Assembly: GCA_911728435.2 (NCBI GenBank)
Contig: OU452210.1
Coordinates: 12,276,001-12,340,000 of the forward strand
Length of the DNA: 64,000 bases
From: Apoderus coryli
Taxonomy: Eukaryota > Arthropoda > Insecta > Coleoptera > Attelabidae
Direction of reading: 5' to 3'
The translations under genes were made by a program, and so were the position numbers. The notes beneath the pieces are model-generated. The model was not told where the DNA came from. It did no database searches and saw only the letters and a program-made list of their open reading frames with translations. Below are positions 52,604 through 64,000 of the stretch, one piece after another. The stretch's first letter is position 1. The number at the start of each line of letters is the position of its first letter.

Positions 52604-52660
52604 TGTTACCACTGATGATGAAGCTAGTGAGCTTCGAAACATGTTTGGTGCTTTAATCGA
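52604..52660 (+). ncRNA. Hammerhead-ribozyme-like motif, right arm
   Basis: Type I order: ACCA (52608-52611) pairs with TGGT (52646-52649) to start stem I; CTGATGA (52612-52618) is the canonical first box; an extra T follows; GAAGC (52620-52624) pairs with GCTTC (52631-52635) around the loop TAGTGA as stem II; GAA (52636-52638) is the second box; ACATGT (52639-52644) folds on itself as a zero-loop stem III; T at 52645 is the expected cleavage nucleotide. The only departure from consensus is the extra T before stem II. Very short stem III hammerheads are known to work better as dimers. Confidence 0.6.
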
Positions 52661-52739
52661 CATAACACATTAAGTGTAATGTATTAAACTGATTTCGTGG
52701 AGTCTGACGTTTTATTTCCTACTACAATAATATTTATTG

Positions 52740-54658
52740 CCAAAATCATGAAGAGTGTTCTCGATATAAACCTAACCGATTGATTCGCCATATAAGTATG
52801 GTGATTAACAAAACTTAAATCACACCCGAAACCCTGACAGATATGCTACAATGTCGTGATTATGGTAATTAAAAATGATGGGAATTTAAACATAACAAAT
52901 ATCATCATTATCTTGACTTTTAATTTAGTTTGTACCTAGTAGTTATTTAGCATTGCTTATACATATTGATTGTGTACTCGATAATAGGCAATCGACTTAA
53001 TTATAAAAGAAATTAGCCAAAGATTAACCTAATATTATCAGAAATTTGTACCCACTATCAATAAGTACATTTCCAAAGGTTTATTTGTAAAAGTATGGTT
53101 ATTTAGCAATAATATAATATAGTTGTATAAACGTAAACATTTCTAAAATAGGTTTTGCAAAAATAGAATATGTGAAAGTGAGCACAGCATATTTATAAGT
53201 ATTAAATATAATGCCGGACCTATATTTGAAGTATTGCCTTTAAAATGAATATATTTTGATTACAAAATAGAAAATGCTAAATAAATTTAAGAGGTGATTT
53301 AAATTTTCGTGTGTGTTAGCAAAGGACATAATTTAAAACAATTGCCTCTAAAATATAATTTGTAAGGAATGTAGCTAAATAGTGCCGGATATCAAAACCC
53401 ATAAGTCAGTGTCAAACAATAATTAAAAGAGTAAGCCACGGCATTTAAATATTTATATATGAGTAGTCGCAGTAGTAGAAACGATTTCCCTGTTAGGTAC
53501 ATCCTCATAGGGTGCCGGGAACGGAAGTGACAATGGCAGGATACATGTCATATGATCGGATATATCTGTAGCAATTAGCAGGTTTTGTTGAGTAGGGTAT
53601 ATGCGGGCATTTGTGTTTTGTTTTTTATTCCAATCTGTTTACAGAGACCACAGATTTTGTTTTATAACTGCTCATATATTCGTTTGTGTTTTATCGTAGA
53701 AATGCACAAGTCAAATAAATTATTATTTGTTGAACAACTAAAATTATATACATTTTGCGGACGATGCACCTGTTATAAGTTACAAAATTGAAAGGCAATG
53801 ATAACATTTCAATATTGACTTAAGTAATTTTAAAATCACAAATCAAAAAATTGTATAATAAACAATAAAATACAAAAATATCGAAGGTTACTTAGAAGAA
53901 TAATAATTATTAGATTACAAGATACTAGGTACTGTCTTTTCATCAACTTCAAAACACTGTTACGTAGGTAACTCCCACAAGATTACAACAAGTTTAGTCA
54001 TATTTTTTGCCTAAAATGAGTTCGCTTATTGTAAGGGTGTGGAGAAATCCTTCACCTAAAATTCATTTGTGATTACCGTGACTGCCGAAGATATTACTTT
54101 TTGAAAATTAATTTGACGTTTATTCTTTATTATTATAAACAAGCGGTCAATAGACTCAGTCGCAGAGGCAATAGTTCAACCTTAGAAATATGCGACATGG
54201 CCTGTAATCCTAATTTTTCTAATAATATAGGCTAACAGATCGAGATCAAATCGAATATCTCGATACATTTCTTGCATCTCTATTAATGAAAGAAAGTTGA
54301 CATTTTGAGCATCCGCGTTGAATTAAATGTATCCGTGTAGTGTGTGGATTTGTAGAGGTAAATGAGCTGGAATATGGTGGTGGTGAAATTTTCAAAAAAG
54401 TCTGACAGCAGGTATGTTGTTTAGGCGAGTAGATTTCCATAAGAAAAGCAAACATATCTTTTTTCTTTCTTACTGACATTACTTTTATGAAAACATTAAC
54501 GTTATTACTACTAGTTTAAAAGAGTTTATGAGGCTCGCAATATGAAAGGAATAATAAAATAACAATTAAGATAGCACTTCCTTCTCTGGTTCGTTTCAAC
54601 CAAAAAGCGACAAATAGGTTTTTGTTCAAAGACTTTTATATATATATTTTTATAATAA
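52740..54658. other. Intergenic; no gene seen
   Basis: AT-rich. A GGTGCCGGGAACGG patch near 53511 is locally GC-rich but unassigned. Short frames at 53585 and 54246 have no motif. Confidence 0.4.
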
Positions 54659-54664
54659 TTTATT
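54659..54664 (-). terminator. Poly(A) signal of the EAR-repeat gene
   Basis: AATAAA on the minus strand, 58 nt after the stop codon at 54722. Confidence 0.55.
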
Positions 54665-54721
54665 ATAACACGACAATAAACAAAAACAATTTAAACAATC
54701 ACAAAAAATATTTTTAAACTA

Positions 54722-57700
54722 TTAATCTCTCCATTTCACGCCTTTAAAAACAGCTTTTATAACGCTTATTCGGTCAAATCCATAATTTGCAACAACGAAG
54801 TGATGATATTTACTCGAAAAACTATTTATTTCATATGTTCTTTCTAAAGTTGATCCCTCAAATTTCTTTTCAAATCCAGAAATTCCTTGATATTGGTAAA
54901 CGCACAGTGGTTCCGCTAAATATTCTGTGGCCACATACAAAACTAACTCGTTTGAGGGTAACAATGAGAATTCTGAATATATTGGAACATGGATGTTTAT
55001 ATTTTGGAAAAAATCAAATTCTTCCAATTCTTTGTTGAACCTAAAAAATAGTAAATTTTAGGTAAGATATTAAACTGGTTCTATAAAATAGAGTGTATTG
55101 ACAGAGAGAACATAATTTTTCATAAAGTAATCACTGATGTTTCTTCGTGCTATTATCTTTGAGTACACACGTAAAAAAAAATGCATAGAATACTTCCAAA
55201 AACATTTCATAATATTTGTTGACTTCAACATCTGAAGTTAAATAGTTACTTTTATGTCTTTATTTAATTCAATCAGTCATTTAAATTAAGAAGTAATATT
55301 GAATCAGACTCTAGGATTACAAATTCTCTTTATTTGGAATATGAGCTTGAGTTGTTTTTTTAATAATAATTTAATAAGTACCTTCGAATTGATAATCTTC
55401 CCAAATGCATTGTAGTTGTTAAACGTCGATAACTAGTAGCTAAAAACGTAACACCATTATATGTTATTGTTGTTAATGAAACTGGATCGTCCCCTTCAAA
55501 AATATGATGCAAAAATTTAAATTGTTGATTTTCCATTGTAAATTTCATAATGCTAATTCCAGGTTCGGATGACCTAGTTGCACTTATGGCTGCTATTAGG
55601 TACGTGGAGCCGTTGATATTTTCAAATGATATCTATAACATATAGGTGGTATAAACTCTTATATTATATTATATTATATTATATTATACCTATGAATAAT
55701 AAGTACAACATTTTAATAAAGCTACTTGTAATTTAATTCTCAAAAAATTAAAAATATACACATGTTCTTTGGACTAACGAGAAATCAATGAACTGAGACT
55801 AGAGACTTGAGTATTGTGATATTTTCGTAGATAATTAGCAAGATAATAGAACATTTATTACCATTGAAACCATTTCTAATTGAATGCTTTGTACCAAATA
55901 AATATTGGTTTTCACATCGCAAAATATTGTTATAAATGCATTGTCTATCGTAACTAAACCAAAACAGTCCTTTTGCAGTTCTTCCAGTCTAAATGCTTTT
56001 GAAAATTTAGTACCATTGCTTCGGATTATTTTATAATCTGGGCTCAAAGATGTATCGTTGACATGGAGCATTAAGGCAATATGAGTATAACCTGCACAGG
56101 AAAAAACCCATAAATAAAGGAAACAATATAAATTTCTACTAAATACCCTCATTTTTATATGGATCAGCCTCTCCTTCTAAATAAATATCAGTATAATTTT
56201 CGTATGAGATTTGATTAATATAGTGAATGTTTGAATTAAATCTAACCTCGACTAATGCTAAAACACACAAATTCACATTATAGAAACTTTATTACTTACA
56301 TTTAAAATACTACTACTACTTTACCTCGTTTTTCAAAATCTTCATGATCATCGTTCCAGTCCAAAAATTGGAGATATATTGATGTATCATTATAGAAGAA
56401 TCGTATTAGTCTAACTGAGTCATTTTTGGTATTCATTTGGAATATTTTGTATGTGTCAACAAACTGTGTTAATTCTATATAGTGTTGAAGATAGAACGCT
56501 TGATCTTGAAAGAGCATCATACAATATTAACCAAGATAAAAAAATAAATAACACTATCTTACTTTGTACAGTTTCCCTAATTTTTACGGATTTATCTAAC
56601 AGTCCATTATATATAGATTCAAAATTTTCTAACTGGTTTAACTTAGTAATATTTCCGATTAAATCTATCACATTTACATCATTTATATATTTATTCACAA
56701 TTAATTTTTCCGTCTCTATAGTGTTTCTAAATATCATCTGAGATTGAAATATGATATCTGATCCGCTTCTAGCCTAAAATGCAAAACAAAAACTGATTAT
56801 GGTTTTCTTCCATTCGTCCTTGCTCCTCCTGAGACATGACATTTCAGGCAATGGACATCTACCTGAGTCAAATTCAAACATGCTTACCTCCCTGATAGTA
56901 TTACATTGCAACCTAAATTATGAATAGTTAACAATACTCACCTGGTGTTTTACAAAGTCAGTAATGTTAACATCGTTTACATACTTTGTGACATATAATT
57001 TTCTAAATTCGACGGTGTGAATAGGAGCAAACACTTTTTTACCAGTTATTCTTTGTGGAATATTTTTTATCATCACATTGTCTTTAGTGAATGGTTGCTT
57101 GTTTATTGTACCTTTGATGCTACAAAAAAAAACTATGACAAGACAATTTTTCTAAAACACACATCTAGCTGGGCACAGGCATAAATAAATAGAGCAAATT
57201 GAGCCTTAAAGTTATTTTTTAAATATGAATTCAAATTCACTTCATATATTTGTATTTTGACAGTATCTACGGTATTTTAATAGCTAGCTAGATCGATAGG
57301 TTGAAAACGAATTAAACATTTTCTAATGCGCTCTATATTTGATTTACCTTAAGCCTTCTCCAAACTGTACAGTTTTAAACGTCTTTTTTGCTGGAATATT
57401 AAATGATCCAGTTGTTAATACGGTATTATCCAACCAATCTGTGATATTAATGTTTCCAATTTTTACGTTTTCTGATACCTTTAAGATGTCAATGCCAATA
57501 TTTTTTATAGTTTTTTTGCCAGTTATTTTGTTGTCTTTGTCATACCTCATAACGTCATTTTCTAAATCTAATCCATTTACTAGGTAATCACTTTTATCGT
57601 TATTTTCTGTAAAGTTAATAAAACTGTTTACAAAGGATTAATTCTCATAAGGTACTAAATTGAATAAAACTTAAGCCCTGGTTAAAAATTACGCCTCAAG

Positions 57701-60700
57701 TATAAAAACATAGACTGTTGCATTTACAGCGGAATGGATGATAAAATAAACTTCCAACTCCTGACTGTCTGCCCAATAAGTTGCGTTCGTTAGATATTCT
57801 TACCATGAACATAAACAGTTTCAAAATAAGGCCTAAACTCAAATATTTGATTAGTATCGTTTAGAAGTACTGCTTCTTGTAATCTTCGATAACTGATGTC
57901 GTTAACGGACCCATCTAATTTAATTTCTGGTACAGACACGTCTTGCAAGAATGTTACGCCACTGGTAAAATCTATATTAGCATTTATAGTTTGGTTTTTA
58001 CTTTTGCTAAAATAGTTTTGGTACAGCAAATTCAAATCGACTCCATCGATAAACCTCTGGAAAAAGAAATTTGGGGTTATGCTCTTTTTATTCACACCAA
58101 ATGTATAAAAAATCTATACATGTAAGTACATAATGTTTTAGTTGTGTATTTCCTTTATTTCTCCTTGCTCATTTCATGAAAATTAATTAGCAATCAAACA
58201 ACAGTTTGGGTACCATATAATTTATTATTAATTAACTCTAACTAATTTTCATGAAATGAGGAAGAAGTAAAAAGGAAATACATAACTAAAACACAATTTG
58301 CTGTTTAGATGTTTAAATCCATTCTCGATAACAACTTAAACAACTTTAAGTTTCTGTGACCAACTGATGATGGAATTTGAAGAAGCCGTGTTTTATTCAC
58401 TACATTAATGTATGACAATTAGCTTACAAAAAATCGTACTTACATCCACAAATAGCTCATCGAGAAAAGTGACATCCTGGAAATAAATATCGCCACTTAA
58501 ATTTACTTTTCGATCAGAGAACCAAACATAGTTTTCAAATAATGGTATGTCATTTTCTTGGAACTGCTTTGATACCTTAGGTCCTTTGCTAAATATTGTA
58601 TTTCCTGTAATCATATTTAGTTTCCGCGATCAGTAGGAAGAAAATTTGTTGGTTGCTTGGATTTGAAACATACCAAAATTATGATAACGATGGTTTAGAA
58701 AAGCATTATATTAATATTAACAAGGAAGAAAATCTATATGGGAAGAATGAAATTAGATTATCATTTTAACAAGAATAAAACTGCCACCCCCTTTAAAAGA
58801 GCTGATCTTAAAAGAAAGTAATAAGTAATTTTTGGGTCTTATTTGGTTTATTATAATCATGAAATAAACATATATTCACCTTTGATTATCAAAGATTTAA
58901 AATCGCTCTTATTATGGTTTAGTATATTGCAATATTGCATGTAGTTTACACCACTCAAATATTCCTCTAAAATTAGATTTCCATAGATTGTTAAATTTGC
59001 ATTGATAATTTTATTTTCAGCAATAAATTCAATATCGTTTTCATTTTGAGCAAATATATTATCAATATCCAGTTTTTCAATATTTCCTATAAGATTTAAT
59101 GTGTTGTTGACAATAATGCCACCGCCTGAAATTTAAAAATATATTACACAGCTCAGTTGATTGTGATATTATACTAGTTGTGTCTTACGGAAGTTTACTG
59201 TGGAATTAAACTCAAATGGTTCATCCGTTTTAACAGTGTCATTAGATATTCTCGTGAGACTTATATTGTTTATTTTATCTGTTTCAACGAAGACATTCCC
59301 ATAGACGGTTATTTCCTCAAATAATTGGTCATCCTTAAATATTATTGTCTCATTCTCATATTTAATGTTTTCAATATCTAATTTAGTGAGATTGTTGAAA
59401 TTTTTAGAAAATTGGATATTTTTAACAGATATATCATTAATCAAATTTAAATCAGACAACAATTCTAGTTTATTTTCAATAACGTTGTTCAAATAATGTT
59501 TAATATTATCGTTTTCTAAAACTACGAGGTTCTCAATAGTCAATTGTTCTATTTTCTTATCACCAAATACTTTAAAGTCCCAATCTTTTCTCACAGCATC
59601 GTTAGCTACTTCAGCGAAATGGAAATTATTAACCAAACCATCTACTTGAATACTTTTAACACTAATCTTGTTAGCGTTCAGATTTCCATTAAATATTTTA
59701 GTTTCGTTCGCAAAGCTATCTTCAGAAACTTTAAGCGTGTCGTTAAAGTTTTTACCATTTAAGAGAGTGTTGTTACTTTGGACACTAAAAATCACCAAAA
59801 GTTATTTAATAAATGTAGCAAATCAAGATTTTAGTTAGATGAGTGACGGATCCATCACACACACACAAGCAACAATTGAAGGAATGAGTTTCTATGGGTT
59901 AACGCTATTTATTTTTTATATAGAATCCAGCTAATTCATTAATTAAAAGTTGGAGCGCGATCTAAAAGGCCAATCTTTGCATAAAAACCGAAATTTAAGG
60001 CACTATTTTTAATTAAATGTAATAGACATATACATTATTCACCCTCTCAAACAACATATTTAGAACGTAAGTGAATATCAAACTCGCTACAAGGGTTGAA
60101 ATTATATAATTATATGCAAAACTTACCCTCTCATAGCAGTAGCACGTTTGATCTCATACCGACCTCCAACATGTTGATCTCCTTGAATTTTGAGTACACT
60201 TTGTTCCAAATTGGGCACATTAACATTATTTATTTTGAATACATTTGTAGGTCCTGTAATCTCTAAATCTCCTTTAAACTGTTTCCGCGCTTGAATTATT
60301 TGAGTTTGGTTAACACCGTTTACCACCCAAGTTAAAGGATCAATGTTGTTTATTTTATCGGCGAATAGTATATCGGAATAAATTGGATTTGAAAATTTTA
60401 AATGAATTGGAATCTTAGTTTCGTTTAAAGATAGAGCATTTTTCTGTATATTTACGAAAGAATATTTTTTATTTGAAGTCAATATATCATTTGCTTTAAT
60501 TATTCGTCCTATACTTGCATTTCCATGTATTGTAACATCCGTATGGATTTCAAGATGTTCATCTATTTCTGTTAGTGGATGTATATCTTTTAACTGTTTG
60601 GATATTATTTTTTCAGCTAAAATTTCTGGATGAACTATTTTCACATAATTAAATTCTTTCAAACCAGTTATATGCTGTACGGTTTCTGAATCTTTTAACA

Positions 60701-63700
60701 ATATTTCTAACTCCCCATTTGTATCAACTTTGATGGAATTCAAAGAATTTCTAACGGTGAAGTTATTAACAGTTAAATTATTTGTAAAGATTACCGTATC
60801 AAAAATAATATTAGAAATGTCTTCAAGTGATATCAAATCTGTTGATGTATTGGTTTGTGATAATAATCCACTTATATCAATATTATCAGTAGATAAATCA
60901 TTAAAATAGTAACTACCGGTAATATTTTGATCACCGTTCTTCCTTAACGCATATCTATTCAAAGTTTTACAACAAATACCATTGATAAGTCCTTGGATAG
61001 TTAAATTTTTTGTTCGGAGAGATTCTAAATGGCTTATCTTGCTTCTAAGTGCATTTGAATTTTCTAATGAGTCTATACTTACTGAATTTATTGAGTTAGT
61101 GTCTATATTTTCTACCGTTATTTTATTAGTTTTTAATGAAGTAAAGGTTTGATTCATAGATTGTAGCATCACATTACTTCTATTAAAGTGTTTAGAATTA
61201 ACTTTATCTTTAACAATTAATTCCTTTTCAAATGTTGCAGTACCATTAATAATTATTTGACTCGCATTAATATTGTCGGTTTTCCGCCAAAATTTTTTTA
61301 ATTCAATCCCATTTAACGATTTTGGTGCTATAGAATGTTCTACAGTTATTATTTCGAAATTTAATGTATCATCAAACACTTCAAACCCTTCATTGATATT
61401 TAGACTATTTCTGACTATATCGTTTATAGAATCGTTGTTTATGTTTGGAACATTAAGCGATTTTGCATTGCAATCGCTTTTGATAATAACAACAGAGGCG
61501 TTTACATTTTGAAGTGTTATATCGCCTTTTTTGCTATAAATCGAATTATTTAGCTTTTTTTCCATGGATTTTAAGGTTGTGTCATCTAAGTCTGATATTA
61601 GTTCGATCTGAGCCTCCGCCTCCGGTTCCTGAAATAGTAGTTTATTTTTCTATTGAATAGAATTATTTTCTATTATAAGAAAGTCGAAATTGTTTAAATA
61701 TTTACAAGTTTTTCTGAAATGGATTTTGTTTTATGCGTTGCTTGTAAAAAATTAATTACTTAATATGAGTTGGAAGCTTTTAAAAATGTTAAAAGCTCCA
61801 ATTATTACAATTCTTACCAATTTCATGTCAGATCTTGAAGACACAATAAAATCTGATTCATCAGAAATTGTAATAGCTTCTAAATTTCGACGACACCATT
61901 GCATCATTTCGGTATAAAACTGCTTACGTTTGTTGAACTCAAAAAAAGTTAACTGATATATACTAGATATGTTCCTACCACATACAGCTAGAATTAAAAG
62001 TATAATGTATAATACATAGTTTATCTTATATATCTAAAATTTTTTGTGTAGTAAATATAGAGAGTTTCAATATTCCTTCAAAGCTGTAACAAGACTTGAA
62101 TACTACTTATTTGCGAGTACTCAATTGTAAAAATTCGTTTCCAATTTTTAATGTCTGATTTTGTTTAATGAAAAATCAAGCCAGTATTTTTTTGTTACAA
62201 AATATTTGAGCCATAAGTGTATTATCTACTAAAAGTTTAAAAATAAAAACCGTCGTCCAGAAAACTACCTATTTGTTTTACAAACTTTACAAAAATCACC
62301 CCAACCCCATATAATTAATATGTATAATATTTTAATATATTCTTAATACCTATGAGTTTTGTGTCATTTATTTGTGATACGCTAACCGAGGTCACCGATT
62401 CGAATGAAGAATCATATTCACTAGGCATTTCATGATGAAAGTGCCAACCATCATAATTTAGAGTTTGCAAACCATTGGAAGTTGTAAGTAGTAGCAGTGC
62501 GTGACCCATAGTGTCCTTAAAAGTATAATATAGTTATATTAAAGTTCAAAAGAAGTAAGTAAAACGAAACGAACAATATAGAAAAACATTTCAAAAAAGT
62601 TCTTCCTACCAACGTAACAACGTAATTATTAGGTTATTAGGGTTTTCGCTATCGCACTTGGATTTGCTAGCATATTACGCAATGTATAAAGTTTTTCTAT
62701 CCTATTTTTTCCTAAATCGGCAAAACCTTGTGAAAAACTTTTTTTTAAAAAGTGAATTATTAGGGTAACATTTTTAGTAAAAAATAGGATAGAGCAATCA
62801 TAATAATTGATTTTTGAATCTGTTTAAATTGTTGTCAGTGCCAACCTAAATTTTGGGGCCACTACGAAAGAAACTAAGATAAACCAGAGTCGGCCAGTGA
62901 AGTGGGCAGAAGTATCAAATTTTCCCAGAAAACTTTTCTTATACGTTTCTTTAATGTTTGATTAAAGTATTCGTTTGACTGATGCTTGTGTTTAATTAAC
63001 ATCAAGAATTTTTATTGGCTAACCATACTTACGCTAACGGGCTGAATTTGTTTAACATCAGCATTTATTTTCGGATTTTGAAATGGAATGAAATAATTTC
63101 CCACATATTTATAAATGAAGATCGAGTTTTTTTGTTCAGTCTCTAAAATCAATTTTTAATATAAATTAATACTGAACATTATTGTTTTATTAACCGACGC
63201 GTCTTGCTAGACTCACCCGGTATATAATTAAATAACTGCCTTACCATATTGGTGTCTGTAATTTAGTACCAGAAAATGTTGGTCGTTATCCTCATCGGCT
63301 ATTTCAAAATATTTAATGCCATTACAATTGTTGGATAAAATATATTGAAAATTCAAATACATATTTTCTTGTAAGCTGTATTTACGAATTTCTGAATAGA
63401 CTTTGTGACCTTGAAATACAAATTTTGATTATAAATAGACACTTTTCTACCGACATTGATACTTGCCTGGATTAGCTATTTCTCCATTAGCCACAGCTAT
63501 AAAATCATGTGATCCAATACTAAATGCTGTAACTGCGTTTATTTTAGCTACTTGTATAGTTTGAATTATATCAAAATATGTTTGCTGCCATTTAAAAATT
63601 ATGACCCCGGCGTTGTATTTCTGCAAGTTATAAGAATTTTCTTCAGATTGCGAAAGCGACATAAAGATGCCAGCATCATTTTTCCTAAAAAAGATCCAAA

Positions 63701-64000
63701 ACCTTTATCATTATTTATTAAACCCCAGGTTTCTTCCCTAAGAGTTGCTGATACCTCGAGCTTACTTTTGTAATATTTATATCAACATATTTACCACAAA
63801 GCAACATGACTCGCGTACGCCCATTTGATTTTGTGCTTTACTTTCAATTTTTCTTCAGCATTAAACACAAATACTTGCAGATGTTCGTTATTATTTAAAT
63901 TATTTGTATAACATTCAGAAGCCACGATAATTGCTTCAGTTTCTAATAAGACCAGTGCAATATTTTGGCTATTGAAAATTGTCTTCTTATCAAATTCCAC
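54722..64000 (-). CDS. Large EAR/EPTP-repeat protein, 5' end outside the window
   Basis: Nineteen exons on the minus strand join with every phase matching: 63795-64000, 63467-63684, 63245-63409, 63033-63142, 62350-62515, 61818-61987, 60127-61628, 59189-59784, 58880-59125, 58444-58604, 57804-58056, 57348-57606, 56942-57119, 56563-56773, 56325-56504, 56147-56257, 55862-56091, 55382-55632, 54722-55040. They give 5532 nt, 1843 residues plus stop. Residues about 1-345 hold EAR-like units (IFKWQQTYFDIIQTI, then AFSIGSHDFIAVANG), which form a beta-propeller. Residues about 350-1480 are Asn/Ile/Val-rich repeats of roughly 70-80 residues with phrases like 'ING-x-N-x-x-x-L' and 'Q-x-I-x-G-x-x-x-F', probably a beta-solenoid. 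Residues about 1485-1843 return to EAR-like units (YQYQGISGFEKKFEG). Many NxT/NxS sites suggest secretion. It may relate to insect eggshell proteins of the Nasrat/Polehole class, unproven. Confidence 0.75.
55660..55688. repeat. (ATATT)n microsatellite
   Basis: About six pentamers inside an intron of the EAR-repeat gene. Confidence 0.9.
58135..58293. repeat. Foldback inside an EAR-gene intron
   Basis: The left arm 58135-58190 pairs with the right arm about 58238-58293 at roughly 85 to 90 percent around a loop of about 48 nt; shared blocks are TGTATTTCCTTT and CTCATTTCATGAAAATTA. No coding capacity; MITE-like. It sits in the intron 58057-58443. Confidence 0.65.

Larger units (their letters stand above)
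51888..52729. mobile_element. Near-perfect 840-bp foldback with two hammerhead-like motifs
   Basis: The left arm 51888-52301 is almost identical to the reverse complement of 52321-52729, with a 19-nt spacer (52302-52320). Differences are few: a 4-nt indel near 52041 and several single-base indels in A/T runs, so identity is about 98 to 99 percent. No protein is encoded. Each arm holds one hammerhead-like motif about 75 to 125 nt from its outer end, both pointing outward. Two head-to-head copies of one unit fit the inverted, truncated arrangements known for Penelope-like elements; a Foldback DNA transposon is the alternative. Confidence 0.85.

Noticed and set aside
58364..58395. ACTGATGATGGAATTTGAAG, hammerhead-like start
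   Set aside because: No complementary stem II and no GAAA box in register.
62697..62793. Inverted TCTATCCTATTTTTT / AAAAAATAGGATAGA pair
   Set aside because: Only about 15 nt per arm in AT-rich intron DNA; too little to call an element.
1..64000. CRISPR arrays, operons, prokaryotic origins or rRNA genes
   Set aside because: None seen; spliced genes and eukaryotic repeats show this is nuclear animal DNA.

Overview
The window is AT-rich animal genomic DNA. It has spliced genes with short GT-AG introns (several only 53 to 67 nt), arthropod-style TATA/TCAGT promoters, mariner, SINE and non-LTR debris, and an insect-type GABA transporter. An insect is the best reading. A beetle is a guess from the repeat style and is not proven.

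Layout. 1-19 kb is gene-poor. It holds a short tyrosine-recombinase-like fragment (3.1 kb), a dead mariner with well-kept inverted ends (6.06-7.19 kb), a tRNA-derived SINE candidate (8.6 kb), a second mariner fossil (10.7-11.06 kb), one orphan exon of a secreted protein (12.45-12.67 kb) and two copies of an unnamed repeat. 19.6-25.9 kb is a two-exon minus-strand gene for a secreted 901-residue YGPP-repeat protein; its 3.5-kb intron carries a 413-bp inverted-repeat element with a hammerhead-ribozyme-like core. 29.9-35.0 kb is an almost complete non-LTR retrotransposon inserted into an older element with CAGGGTG ends. 38.6-39.0 kb is a small two-exon prohormone gene with insulin-like B/C/A architecture and unusual A-chain cysteine spacing.

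40.7-44.9 kb (possibly to 49.86 kb) is a minus-strand SLC6 gene. Nine coding exons join in phase to a 624-residue GABA-transporter-like protein; an upstream exon and promoter near 49.8 kb would add 23 in-frame residues. 51.9-52.7 kb is a near-perfect foldback of about 840 bp, with a hammerhead-like ribozyme in each arm facing outward. 54.7-64.0 kb is the 3' part of a large minus-strand gene. Nineteen exons join in phase to at least 1843 residues: EAR-like beta-propeller repeats at both ends, with a long repetitive Asn/Ile-rich middle. Its 5' end lies outside the window.

The genes do not form an operon or an obvious pathway. The most unusual items are the two hammerhead-bearing inverted-repeat elements, which recall Penelope-like retroelements, the insulin-like prohormone, and the large EAR protein. 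Exon joins were worked out by hand from splice consensus, phase continuity and protein sense; none was checked against transcripts or databases.
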